Numbered from the stretch's first letter, positions 1-11,907 are shown. The stretch is 26,917 nucleotides of DNA from Macrocybe gigantea (GCA_011319805.1 SJRY01000128.1:1-26917), one strand, 5' to 3'. Numbers and translations: made by a program. The notes: generated by a model from the sequence alone, not told the origin.

Positions 1-2192
1 GCCGTCGCCTTCCCCTCCTTCACCGTCTGAGCTTTGACTAGACTCTGAGACACAACAAGAACGGCCTGAAGCTGAAGCTCAGTGCGCCGTTGTATCCCTT
101 TCCACAGGACGACAACGAACGGACAAGCCTTGTCTTTCTAAATTCTTCGACAAGCCGTTTATCTTTTACCATGTAAAGCTGCGCATCGCGATCTCTCCGC
201 GCGACAAACGGCAGCTCCCTGCCAAGCACACTTGGCCCGACTGTCGAGCACTCAATACTCAGATCGAATCGTCGCATCAACGTTCAGCACCCCTCCCTCC
301 GTCCCTCGGCTTGCCTCTTCGATCGGGGGTAGCAGGTACCACCAAACACGAAGAACGCCGATCATCCGAGACTCGCCGCGCAAAGATCCGACACAGATAC
401 TTCAACTTGGAAATCAAACACACGAAATCAAAGGGGGGAGACTATAACAATCGCGGTCGGAGACCTTTCTAGCTTTACCCACTCCGCTAGATCCCGCGAA
501 CGTCAGCTGTGTGACGATGCAGATACGGATACGTAACATAGCCTCCGACACCAATCAACGGCGATCACGAGGAAACGTATCAGCACCAGTGCCAGACAGC
601 CAGCACGCCGCGGCGACGAGGACCTCCTGCCGCATCGATATCGGTCAAGTAGCGTTATGACGATGATCATCATCATCATCAAAAGATATGTCCTTCCTCC
701 GTCCGTCCGTTCTATATATTCTTTGTCGGCCATGGAGCTGCTTCCTGCCCGGCGGGTTGTTGTTGTAGTCTGTTCTGGTTTCCGTCAATAGGGAGGTTCT
801 TTGACGGCATCGCGTCATAGGCCTGAGACCCGCGGCCTGCCATGAGTGTTCTCGAAACTAAATGGGATCTACCGCACAATGACGGCTTTCACCCCTCACG
901 AGTTCCTTCTGAACTGATGATAAGCGATAAGCCAAGACGTACCAAAAAAAAAGCCTCTGACAAGTCGGGCTCTCCTGCTTGAGCTCGGAAGAACACGAGA
1001 CGTGATGCGGCGGCAGATAAGTGACTGTATTCTGGGGAGCGTTGGCCTGGGGACGAAGCTTGAAACTCGAAAGCGCGCGGGGCGACTGACATCGATAAGC
1101 CGTGTGGGGAAATGTTACTATAACGTTTACTAGATGCCCGGTCAGTTTACGTTTTTCCCATGAGGATGCGACTGGAATAGCCAGGAACCGGATTGTCGAG
1201 TGGATTCCTCGGCATATGATCCTGGTGAGAGCCGTTAGAAATCTTCGTGACCAGGAGTATCTCCACGCCAACAAGGAAGATGGATTCCTCGATCGAAATC
1301 AACAAGTGCCCATCCATTTAAATATAACCAAACATTACGATACAGATATGCAAGGCAACGTTCCACGCTCCCTGCATGTCATCATGTGTTTTGCTCAATG
1401 CGGGATCGAAATACGCTATACGGACTGGCGTTTACTCTTCGCGGACTGTACGCGACTTGCATAACCCGACGCCCTCGTTTTGGGCACACTGAGCCTCCGT
1501 TTCTCGTCTTGGAGCCAAGTCAGTCTCAAAATCCTCGAGCTTGCCCCAGAACCGCGACGGACATCGGGGCTCCGCAAAGCTATCCACCTACCCCGCTTTT
1601 ATCCTGTTTTTTTTTTTTTTTCCTTTTGCAAGTCAAAGCATTGTCGGTCTTTTTTCACACAACCCAAAAAGAAAAAATGAACCCGAAATGTGACGCAATT
1701 TCCTTTTTAGGCCGTGAATGTGATCACAATCGAGGACGCGCCCCCTCGTTATTATCACCTCCTGCCCGACGCGAATCAATCGTCGAAAGAAACGGGTTAA
1801 TTTTTTTTTTTCTTTTGAAGGGGCGTCGGCAGTGGTGAGCCCTTTCATGGCCTTTCCCCGGTGCGGTGCGCTCGACAAGCGCGTCCTCCCCCTTGTTCCC
1901 CCCCTTCCTTCAAAGTTTGAAAATGCACGGCGGACTCCTTCCTTCCCTCAAAGCAACACTTGCCCTTTGGATTGCGCCCATAATGGTTTAGAGAATCCCT
2001 TTCTAACGTCTTTGAAGATGATACTGGTATAAATCTAGAGTGAGTTTTTTCGACAATGCTCTCCAGAAACCGTTGCAGCTCACTCGGCCCTGCCCAATCT
2101 ACTCTATCCATCTAATACTTTAATTCCAATCCGCCCCACCCTCACGAACCAAATTCGACCGCAAAAAAAAAACACGAAAAAAAAAAAAAACC
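1..2192. other. left-end region without a supported gene
   Basis: I see no gene here that I can support. Open frames on both strands are short (the longest are about 120 to 138 codons), give no recognisable motif, and cannot be joined into a longer product by plausible introns. Homopolymer T runs occur near 1607-1622 and 1801-1812. The last part, from about 2000, is the likely promoter and pyrimidine/A-rich 5' leader of the gene that starts at 2193. Confidence 0.5.
2028..2034 (+). promoter_or_regulatory. TATA-like box upstream of the 2193 gene
   Basis: The heptamer TATAAAT lies about 160 bp before the start codon at 2193. It would allow a 5' leader of roughly 130 nt that ends in two A-rich tracts directly before the ATG. 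Position and sequence fit a fungal TATA element, but there is no transcript evidence. Confidence 0.3.
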
Positions 2193-2977
2193 ATGTCCTA
2201 CACCAACCCGCTTCACCCTCCCATCACTACCTCCCGCGTCTCCCCCTATACCGCCATCGGCGGCGCCGTCCGTCCCTCCGCTAACCGCAACGCCGGCCCC
2301 TCAGAGTCCCCCTCCTCGCACCGGCGTCGCCTGCCGCAGCCGATGTACACGCCGTCCTCCAAGTGGCGCCAGGCGACGGGCCGCTCCGCGCCTCTGCACG
2401 CGCCGATCACGTTCGACTACGTCGGGCACGCGCGCCAGGGCGTCCCGATGCGCGAACTGAGCACGCGCGGCTCTCACGCGCTGGACGCGATGATACACGG
2501 CGCGGGCGACCTCGTCTTTGCCTCTTCGGGTCTCGCGCGCGTCACGCTGAGAATCATCGTATGTCCCTTTTTCTTTTTCTCTCTTTTTTTTTTTGCATGT
2601 TTACTGTGACGGGGTCTGATGAGTCTGGCATCGGCAGTGGCCTGGGTATGAACACGTAGAATGGGTGCGCTCCATCGAGCTCAACACCAACGGACCCATG
2701 ACCAGAGTCCAGCTCGGCGCGACGGTGTCCATGAACTTTGCCAGATTCATGGAGGTAAGTGACAAACCCCCCTCCCCCCGCGCAGACACCCTCGCGTGCT
2801 CACTTGCCGCTTTTTTTTTTTTACCTTGAACAGAAATCGCGCACCGAGACGTCCAAATCGCCAGAATGGGAGATCAGCCTCTCCAAGATCCGGTTCGAGC
2901 ATCTGATCCTTGTCTCGTTCCGCAACGTCTTCGAGGACGTCTGGCAAGCCGACGTCGCTGTCGATCGTTGTTCTTAA
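2193..2977 (+). CDS. hypothetical protein, three exons, 208 aa
   Basis: Exons are 2193-2558, 2638-2754 and 2834-2977, giving 208 residues. Both introns have good donors (GTATGT, GTAAGT), AG acceptors and T-rich interiors, and both junctions are in phase 0. The first 80 or so residues are rich in Pro, Ser and Arg and probably disordered. The rest looks folded, with a segment reading WPGYEHVEWVRSI near residues 123-135 and an aromatic C-terminal part ending about DVWQADVAVD. I do not recognise a named domain, although the sequence has the look of an uncharacterised basidiomycete family. The start is chosen as the first ATG after the A-rich leader, with no upstream in-frame ATG nearby. It converges on the PUF gene. 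No function is assigned. Confidence 0.75.
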
Positions 2978-3918
2978 TGACTTCTAATCACCACTACCAC
3001 TACCATTCTCACACTTCTTAATCATTGTATTACTACATTCCAAACTCGTACTTGTATTCTTAGCTCGCATCCTGCATTGCATTTGTACTCTATAATCCTG
3101 CTCGCCAATAATATATTGCTTGAATGCACAACTTCTCTGTTAACATTTAATGCGGTAAAACGATGGTATAGTAATGTAGTACAAGCGTCTACGAACAGCA
3201 ATTCTTTTGATAACAGGCGAAACACCGACAGCCGCATATCTGTCCGATATGATGGTAAAAGAAATCGACAGATCGGCCAAGTAGACGTCATGCGCTGCCC
3301 AAGGGAGACAAAACAACGACGAGCTGACCAAGCCGAATGTTGACAAAAAAAATGCAAACGAAAGATGTCTTGAGCCAATGATACGAACGTAAAATAATCG
3401 TAAAATGCAAAAGGATGGGCCTTTGAAACAGTTTGATAACACGAAAGCAAAGAAGAAAACATTATAAAACAATATACGAAAACAGAAATGATGTCAAAGG
3501 CAGAAAAGACGTGTTCATAAAAAGGAGGAATGACAAAGCTAGAACGAGAGATGCTTGCTGTGTTTTCGATATGTTCTGCCATAGAGAAAGGCGTAGAGTT
3601 CGAGGAAAGATGAATATACCTGACAATCTTGATGACCAAGACAACCGCGCATTGAAATATTCCGAAGGCTTTCTGATTTATCTGCGATTATTGATTGAAT
3701 AATAAAAAGATGATGTTCGTCGACAGAGTTTGAGGATGCTCGTTGTATGTTCGTGGGATTTGAGATCTATCGAACTCTAAAATGGATATTTTGGCTCGAA
3801 AGATTTTGCCGTTCTTAATGTGGTCGAAACCGATGGGCGTCGAAGATTGCAATTCAAAAGCCATAATGAGATATTTTATGATGATAATGGGTTTTCCTTG
3901 CGTCGAGCCAGCAGATAT
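2978..3918. other. AT-rich convergent intergenic spacer with an unexplained minus-strand ORF
   Basis: This spacer separates the 3' ends of two convergent genes, so it must hold both 3' UTRs. It is clearly richer in A and T than the flanking genes. A 205-codon frame is open on the minus strand (3022-3639), with shorter frames open on the plus strand. The predicted minus product is rich in Phe, Ser, Leu and Cys and shows no domain that I know. It is probably a chance frame, but its length is unusual for such DNA. Confidence 0.4.
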
Positions 3919-6671
3919 TCAATAGCCGTAGTATGCGCGCTGCGGGGAGAGTGAACTTGGGTGCGGCTCAAAAGTAAAAACCCTTGGTACGAACCATCCT
4001 ATCACTGCGAGTAACACCCGATCAGACACGAGCTATCGATAGGACGTATGGATTTGAAACTCACAAGAGCCAGATGACCTTAGATCCGGTCTTACACCCT
4101 CGAAGGGTCACGATATGACCTCTAATGCAATCATACAGAAGACTCCGTTGATCTTTGTCAGCCTATCAAAATAGATGTGTCAAAAGCTAATCGACGGTGA
4201 GAAAATGCAAGAAGCAGCGAACAGTGGGTAACACGCTTGCGATCAGCTGACTTCCTGTGACAGAGAGAGCCAAGTCGACAATCATGGCTCTTCGGGAGCT
4301 GCAAGTTTGACAGGAGATAAGAGTCCGGAATAAGCATGGCATATTCTCAGAGTGACCTACCCTTTCGCTGGCTCGCACATTCGAGCCACTACCTTGTCCA
4401 ATGTCTCTTTGCCTCCTTCTTTCAATGCCTTCGTGATGGACTTGGACCCCTGCTCGTTTGTCGCAAACTCCAAAAGGCCATCGAGGAGGTGCTGCAGCGT
4501 CATCTGACGATGCTTTTCAGACCCGTGCTCAAGGACTGGAAAAAGAAAAGTATCAATGAAAGCAGCAGCGACGATGCGGAGTAGACAACTTACTATGCTG
4601 AATACAGTATGAACCCCACTGATTCTTCGCAACCTCAGCGAATATAGCGGGACCATTGTTCAGCAATTCATCAACGATGCCGTCTTTGGCTTCGGCCTCA
4701 AGATTCTCAAACGCATGCTGATGAAGCAAACACACCTCGTGTAAATAATCTGAAATCCAGAAGCTCGAGCGTGAAGTGGAATTGGCTGACCTGCACAACG
4801 AGAGAACCTGTCTCATGACAAGCTAAAGATGCCCATCTTCCCTTTAGGGACTTGTTCACGCTGATGATCGTCGTTAATCACCGAGCGTTGACGGAAATTT
4901 GCGAGATCTGTACATACAAGGCAAAAATCGGGGGTGCCGGTGGCGTCCAGGTTAGTTCCATTATCTGGGAACGATCGATTAATTAATATCAACGCAATTA
5001 AACCGCATGAGACTGACCTTGCTCCATACATGGGAAGCATGCTTGTTAACCAGCGTTTGCGCGGGATCACCGTGAAGAAGCTCCGAAACGATGACCAAAC
5101 GGATGTCCTCCTCGCAGTCGAGCGCTTTTTGCAAGACGTGGCAGCCGTAGCAGTTGGTCGCGAGCTCCACAACTCTGCCCCTAGAAAGCGGAAGGTCATA
5201 TATCTGCAAAGGGGGCATCTTTGTTGATGTAGAAACGAACTGCATGCATAAAACGATCTTTCGGCGCTCTTCGGCACTAGACGCGGCTTCTAAGCATCGC
5301 TGAACAGCCCAATTCCCGAAGCTATCACCGAGACATCAGCGCGTCCACAAGTGAATTTGGGAGCATGCTTCGACATACCGATGAGCCATCATGTCGAACC
5401 CTCTGGCGCATATAGCATCAACGATCTTTGCCCTTTCCTCAGCATCAGCGACCTTGAGCTTTTGCTGGAGGAAGATCGAAGCTTGTTGATCCGAAGACTT
5501 GATAATGCGAGCGACAAAGACGTGGTAAGGAGGAGATGAAGACGGATGGAGCAAAGACAGGAAATTGATCGGCTATATCGATGAAATCGGGCGCATATAG
5601 GTAAATATTGATGAAAAAATCGGGTCCGACGAACCTCATGAGCAGGTTGATGAAAGGTAGACGGTTGATGATGCGCAAAAGAAGTGCGAGAAGGCTCTTC
5701 ATGTGCAGAGGCACCAGAATTGTAGTCCTGCTTGTCCTCGGGCAGGAGCCAGTCGGATAGCGATGCCGGCTGTTGAGTCAAGCGCCAGTCCATTGGTGGC
5801 AAAGGTCTGATCGGATCGACTTGTCGCGCTGGAGGAGTGGTATAGAATGCTTGAGCAACACCAGGACCAGCAGACCGGTAAAGAGATTGAGTCGAAGGAG
5901 GAGCTGCCGTAGTGAGATTCTCTGTGAATGGCTCAAAGAAAGGGAGGCTGTTGCTTGTTTGAGGGTGCGCCGAACGAGGGCCTTGCGGATAACTCTGGTG
6001 AGATGGGAATTGGGATATGAAGGGATTCTGAGTGCGATTGGGCGACGGATGGTCAAACAACAGCGACGCCTGGGAGACGTAAGGAAGGGTGTTCGGGTTT
6101 TCATAAGGAGAGTTGGACTTGGAGTCAAAAGATCGGGACGGAGACAGATCAGTCGGCGTCAGCAGAGACGAAGTCGCAGAGGCTGGAGAAAAATCCGGAG
6201 AACTGGGGGACGTATTGATGCTCAGGGGAGGGTTTTTGGCGAAAGGAGCAGGCGAGTGAAGATTAAGCGTGCGGAGGAGCTGTTCAACATGCTGATGGCA
6301 TAAAATCAGTTTAAAAGCAAGAAATAAGCGCATATAGAACCACTTACAGCGTCGTCGAACTCTGGAGTGTTCTTCTTACGACCATCGCCGATGGCGCCAA
6401 CGTCCTTGGGACGAACTGATGCAGAAGCAGGCATTGGCCCGAAGACGTCTTCTCTGCGGATGAGAGGCGCATCAAATTGCGCTTTCTGTTCTAAATCTCG
6501 TTCTGCTACACGAGAGAATGAGTCCAGGGTCTTTGGCCAAGTAGACTCGGACGGCTGAGGCTGCGGGGCCCAGATGGAGGCAGCGGCGCCGAGAGCCTGC
6601 TGCTGTTGCTTGGAACGAGGAGGACTGGGGTCATAAAGGGAGAGGAAGGGAGCATTATCGGGGGCGTTCAT
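3919..6671 (-). CDS. PUF (Pumilio-homology) RNA-binding protein, 13 exons, 679 aa
   Basis: PUF proteins bind 3' UTR motifs and control mRNA stability, translation or localisation in the cytoplasm. Exons, in transcript order, are 6671-6348, 6291-5635, 5572-5379, 5321-5241, 5180-5018, 4964-4918, 4860-4791, 4717-4594, 4535-4361, 4298-4223, 4162-4065, 4004-3995 and 3939-3919. All phases agree and the coding length is 2040 nt. Residues 1 to about 330 are low-complexity Pro/Ser/Gln/Asn sequence. From about 335 to the end there are helical repeats with cores such as FGNWAVQRCLE, NCYGCHVLQKALD, HETGSLVVQHAFE, NQWGSYCIQH and TGSKVIWLFDRM, and the protein ends in RAYYGY. That is about 345 residues, the normal size of a PUF domain. 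The penultimate exon is only 10 nt, and several donors are GTTCG-type. The start is the first ATG, 50 bp after a TATA-like box. Which yeast PUF it matches is not settled; a Jsn1/Puf2-like relative is possible. Confidence 0.93.
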
Positions 6672-6720
6672 GGGGATGGAATGGGAAGAGGGTAAGAGGC
6701 GCTTTTGGCTGGCCCCAATT

Positions 6721-6727
6721 TTTTATA
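6721..6727 (-). promoter_or_regulatory. TATA-like box upstream of the PUF gene
   Basis: On the minus strand the sequence reads TATAAAA about 50 bp before the ATG at 6671. It is the only TATA-like element close to the start. The 5' leader would be short if this box is used, so the assignment is tentative. Confidence 0.3.
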
Positions 6728-9586
6728 TCAACATCGGTTTGGCATTTCTTCTGTGAAATTAAGCTTTCACATGCCTTTTTGGGTCAATCTCTTCCCAATC
6801 TAGGCAGTTTACTCGACTTCATATCACATCCGCCTTTCGTTCTCTGTCTCGGCTACAGTTTGGCGCATCGATACCAGCAATGGGCTGTCCTTGATTGCAT
6901 ATGGTGGTACAAGTAGATGGTCAGGAAACACAGCCAATAAGTAAAATGCTGTATGAACAAGCCTTGGCGAAGCATGACTGCATATATGCAGTGTCTGCGA
7001 GCTCATAATACGATCCTTGGATGATCATTCGGGCGGAGCGGATCACAGAATGATCTCCAGACTTTCAAAGCGTTCGTTTCCGACGTACGTTCAACCCATT
7101 TGTCTTTGCTTTTCCGTTGTTCGCTTGCCATGGAGACCACCATCATAGCCTACCATCCCCGGCTTGAAAGATTGCGTGAAATATCACAGAGGTTTGTCAA
7201 GCATCGGCGGAGCCGGGAATTGGGGAAAAGGTGGCTGAACCAATATGCTCCTTCGCCCAGCGCAAAGGAGGTCCATCTAATCCTCCCGCAGCAGCAGATT
7301 AAAGCGCCATCCTTGATAGGTAGTGTTGAGTAAAAGGGAAGTTGCAAACGGCAACAACTGTGGAACCTGTCATTACTGCAGTAACCGTTGTGAATAATCC
7401 GACTGTATTACATACATGGCATTATCAGCAACGAGTCTGTATTGAAGTGAACCGGCTTGTCTTGACATGGAGCTGCGAATGGAATCTTTTGTTTTGCTCA
7501 CCGCCCGGAGGCTCTAGTGCACGTTACTAGTCAAATAGAAATTCACGAAATAAGCTGAATTACTTACGTGACACAGGCAGCAGCATCGTGGTCTTGACAT
7601 GCGTATCGAGTTAGACACAATGGCCATCCCAATCTCATGTCACCCTTTCCGGGACAGTTCCTGTGAAATGACAGCTGCATGTTTCTTTCTTGGGGCACGA
7701 GCTGAGACGGAGTTGCTCAAGAAAAGATGGTTTCAAGGCGCAGTCAGGAGATAGAGGGCGAACGAAGGGGTTGCTCTCGGCATATTCCTAAAGGCGCTAA
7801 AGCGACATCCAGTCAGGTTAATTCAGTCTGCGGCCTCTACACCCCTTTGATGAACTCCCACAGAACCCAATGCGACGCTGTCCCGTCCGTCAAAATCGTT
7901 CAGAAGGGAACCCTCCCGCGAACGTTACGTCGTTCTCTCGCTCTGACGTTCATGGGAAAACGAGGCGGAGAACGGGGTACGGTGGAGAAGGGTGGATTGA
8001 ACTGGGGAAAAAGAATTGGACATGATTGGAAAAGACGCCGTAATTAGATTGAACGCCATCAAGCCCTCGTTTCAAATTCACGTTGATCGGCGCTCAGTCT
8101 TTCGGGCGATGGATCCAAAACAATGAACAGAAGGAGCTGAATATATTGCGGGCGGAGCATGCTGGATATGTACATGTGGAAAACGACTGGGGACTTGCCC
8201 TTCGAAGTCGACATAGCCCGGTAAGTCATGGGCCGTGAGCCGTTGTGAGGAGAGGCGAGGATGGATCATTTCGAGTGCGTTCGAAGTCTCCACGACGCTG
8301 GCTGCGTGGATCTGGAACATCGATACTGCGCGGTATAGCGCTAGACCTGGCTGGGGACCTTCATACGGAGCGAACGAACGCTAGCGGTGTTTCGTTCGCA
8401 CGTGTTATCAGCGTAAAGTTTGAAAATGACAGGGAGATCGGCGAACAGCAAGAGATTTCGACGAGGGCGACTCTGACATCGTGGGATGTGTGAGAACGGG
8501 GGATCCCTAGTTTGTGAAATCTAACTGAAATCACAGATCGGCTGAGAATGAGGGGACTGCCAGAACGGAAAGAGAGGGGGGCCTTCACAAAGATAGGTTA
8601 CAGACCAATTCAGTCAGACCTCACCAATTCTGCATGGTTCGATACTCGCAAATGGCAACAACGATGCTAGGCAGTTCAGACCGGAGTTTGCCAGTGAGCG
8701 TGGTGAGAGTGCTTCTTCGAATTGTGAACGAACATCGTGTCATGTTCTAGGGCCCAATGGGCAGGCTATGAATTATGGCTCATGCTCATCTGGCATGCAG
8801 AATGTGAATGGTTTGGCAGCTCGAGCTTCAGAATATCTGATCGGAGGATTGACGACGACGTTTCGTGGAGATAGGACAATGACAAGCCAGAAATCAACGG
8901 GTCTCTGGAGATAGACCGGGGAGCGGCTGGAAAGTCGCTGATACGGAGCCATGATCAGACAACCCAAAAAGATCGAAAAGATTCAGAAAAAAAAAAGGAT
9001 GAGGTTTCCTGGGTGAAGACCTCCATGCCGACAGTCAAGCAGGATTCGAAATGAAGATCATTAATCATCACAATAGCACCCGACATAATCTCGCTTAACA
9101 AATGCATGCCCGTGGAGATCTTGTCAAGCAAAAATCCCTCTGCACAGCGGCGACGACGGGGACCTAATTGGGTGTTAGCGTCGAGCATAGTGCAATGTCA
9201 TTGCTGGTAGTCGAAGTCAAGGCATCAGCACAAGCTTGACCGAATCCTCTCTAACCTCTGGCACCTATCACTCCCACACCGTCACCAAGTCATTCGAATG
9301 CGGCCGTCATACGTGCCTGGCGACGGTCATCCGCAGCGCCATATAAGAGCTCGTCACGAGAACTGGCAACCGCAAGCGGACCAACACAAACTGTCATGTC
9401 CGACTCTCCGTACCCTTTCGCTGAAGCAGGGGATGACGATGTCAGGAGGGAAACGATTGGTTCGGGAAACAACAGGACAGGATTCACTACGTTCTTTCAG
9501 CTTTCCTGTGAGCCATATTCATCTGAAACGCCATCCCTGCCTGACGATGCGGCCAATGTCCAGACAACTACATCGTTAGCTCAATC
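6728..9586. other. long region without a supported gene
   Basis: About 2.9 kb upstream of both the PUF gene (-) and the F-box gene (+). Open frames are all below about 110 codons. None shows a recognisable domain and none splices convincingly to a neighbour. A minus-strand cluster of small frames between 8078 and 9188 was examined for a spliced gene, but the phases did not agree. A plus-strand frame at 9396-9590 (start MSDSPYPF) could be an upstream exon of the F-box gene, joined by a donor near 9513 and an acceptor near 9569. Otherwise I see nothing. Confidence 0.45.
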
Positions 9587-11907
9587 ATGAGACAGCTGAG
9601 AAAGGAGAATCGCTCGAGCTGCACTCGGAGATTGCGACGATTGGATACGTCGATGTTTCTCAAGCTTCCTCTGGAACTCATTCATGAAGTGCGTTCCCGT
9701 TCAGTTCTTGGAATCTCGGTTTGTGACACAGTATGGCCTTTAGATACTGGGGAATCTTCACCCTATCGATCTGTATCATCTCGGCCTGTCCGGGAAGCCT
9801 CTCCGGCGAATCGTCATGAGCAAGCATGCATTGTCCTCGTGGAAAGCATCCTTTGCCCGCCACCCAGAGGTTCCGAGCTGCCCTCCAGACCTTTCAGAAC
9901 CCAAATGGGCAGCAATGTTGTTCAGACCGGACATCTGCGAAGCATGCGGAAGCCATAGGGCGATGATCGATTTCACATTTCGAACTCAATACTGCGCGCA
10001 GTGCATGTCATCAAAGTATGTAATTCTATCGAAGCGTCACTGATTAATTATGAAACATCAGTCCTCCTGCAGGTGTACCTATCGCATAGTTAAGGGCCAA
10101 CCTCCGTACACTCTGGATCACCTAGTCTGGGACTTGATTCCGAACACGCACCGTGACGGTCAGCGTCCGACTTCTCATCACATTCAAGGATACTGATTTG
10201 GAGGAAGGCAACTCTTATATGATCAACGATGACAAACCGTGGAATGCGAAATATCTGAGAGAGAACGTTTCCGAAACTGTAAACGCTCTCAAAGCATTTC
10301 AACTGGATATAGCCAGTGGCCGTCCTGGTGCCACTGAAGCGTTTGAGACATTCAAGTCTCTTACGCTCCAACGAACGCGGGAGGTTATGAAGGCATGTAC
10401 AACGTGTCACTGTAGTGGTCTGTCTCTGAACGTCTACAGCATGCAGATATATGCAACAAGTGGGCATACGATACGCATAGCAAGTTTTACGATGTTGTGC
10501 ATCTTGAAAGGATTCGCACAGCGCGGTTGTAAGCAGCCAGAAAGCTTTCCTCATACCCTGCTTACGTCGGTGAGCAGGATAATGACACGTCTGGAAAAAC
10601 TTGGGTTCGAGCTGCACACAGAGGACAAACATGCCATCCGGCACCTCGTCTACTCGAGGAATAAGAAGCCCAAGCTGACGCGCAACGGTATCCCGAATCT
10701 CACTGGTGGTTTTTTTTTTTTGCCGTGCACTGATTGTTCGTCTACCGCTCAGGATGGGGAATGATTTTGGAGCGTTGCATCAAGCAGTTCGAGCTGAACA
10801 GGCGAGGCAGGACCATAGAAGAACGAGGGGCGGTGATTCGATCAAGGGAACGACGCATCGCAGAGGCGTATTCCGGCTTTCTGAGGGAGCAGCCGCCCAG
10901 GGCTTGGGAGCAGCTTCCGACGAGCGAGGCCATTCTTAGATTCGAGCCCATCTCAAAGTTGGTCAATCTGCCCACGGACGTTTTTCTGCAAAAGTCGGAC
11001 ATCGACGCGGCTATCAAGGTGCTTCCCGGGCTCATATCTGACTGGATTGGCAAGACGAAAGAAGCGCTTGCTTTGGAGGCGGTGAGATCTGTGCACTCAC
11101 ATTCAATGCCGCTTGATGATGCAGACGCTGTCCTCTACTTCGCGACATCAGTTTTCACGTGTCCTGGGTGCTGCCAGTACAACCGCCGCTGCTTCGTCGG
11201 GCTGCAGGATCTCTTGATTCACGTTCATTGCACGTTGCTACACGCACAGGGGTCGCGCCTTTCTTTCAGCCCAAAGGGTTCCGCAGCGGCTTCATCTTTA
11301 CTTCAGGTGCTAAATTGGGACCTTTCTGCGAAAGCCACGGACTTGGACAAGCTGAATGCGAGATTTATCTGTGCTAAATGTCCGGCGAGGAGGTATGGTG
11401 ATGCGTATGGGCACCTGGCCTTGACGTGGCGAGAATGCGTGCGTTTGTCATTGCTGTCTATCTGCTTGTGCATCATCTCAGTGCTTCACTTTTTTTTATC
11501 GTTGCGCAAATGAACAGATCGTTCACGCTATTGAGATGGATTCGTACGAGACTCATGCAAGCCTTTCGTGGCGACTTCTCACGCCCAAAGCGACGAACGC
11601 AGTCCTGCTCCGAGAAGAACCGTATCCGTATCCGACGGCAAAATCGTGGAGCTGTGGACATTGTTCGACGTACCTCCACCAGCTCGTCACCAGGCGAAAG
11701 GCTATAAAGCACGTCAAGCTGCGGTGCGTTGCAATTAGAACTCGTTCTTTTTGATCATTAATCTGACCAGTTTGCCTATCTACAAGTCACGACGTCACTC
11801 GTCCGGTCGACGATGTGGACTTCTTCCATCATGGAGGGATGTATGGCGAATGGAGGTCTAGGGAACCGGTGTGCGTCTCCGAAGTCTCGACGGCACAATT
11901 CACATGA
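9587..11907 (+). CDS. F-box domain protein, nine exons, 617 aa
   Basis: F-box proteins couple a target to the SCF ubiquitin ligase through Skp1. Exons are 9587-9688, 9744-10015, 10073-10158, 10208-10396, 10447-10528, 10578-10687, 10753-11438, 11518-11723 and 11787-11907; all phases agree. The F-box lies at about residues 23-60 (MFLKLPLELIHEI..., then LHPIDLYHLGLSGKPLRRIV). After it come a CPPDLSEPKWA segment typical of mushroom F-box families and two CxxC pairs (residues 99/102 and 118/121). The C-terminal part has further CxxC pairs (FTCPGC, FICAKC, WSCGHC) followed by several His residues, suggesting zinc sites. The target is unknown. The 5' end is the weakest part: translation could begin at 9396 through an extra exon. 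The introns at 10159 and 10397 are short (49 and 50 nt) and were chosen to keep frame. Confidence 0.83.

Noticed and set aside
5773..6303. 176-codon plus-strand ORF, Arg-rich
   Set aside because: Antisense shadow of PUF exon 2; the Arg-rich composition comes from reading Ser/Pro codons backwards.
8078..9188. possible spliced minus-strand gene made of several small frames
   Set aside because: Donor and acceptor sites exist, but the phases lead to stop codons and no domain appears.
11080..11130. GTGAG...GCAG intron inside F-box exon 7
   Set aside because: Removing the 43-nt segment would break a frame that is otherwise open and continues into conserved sequence.
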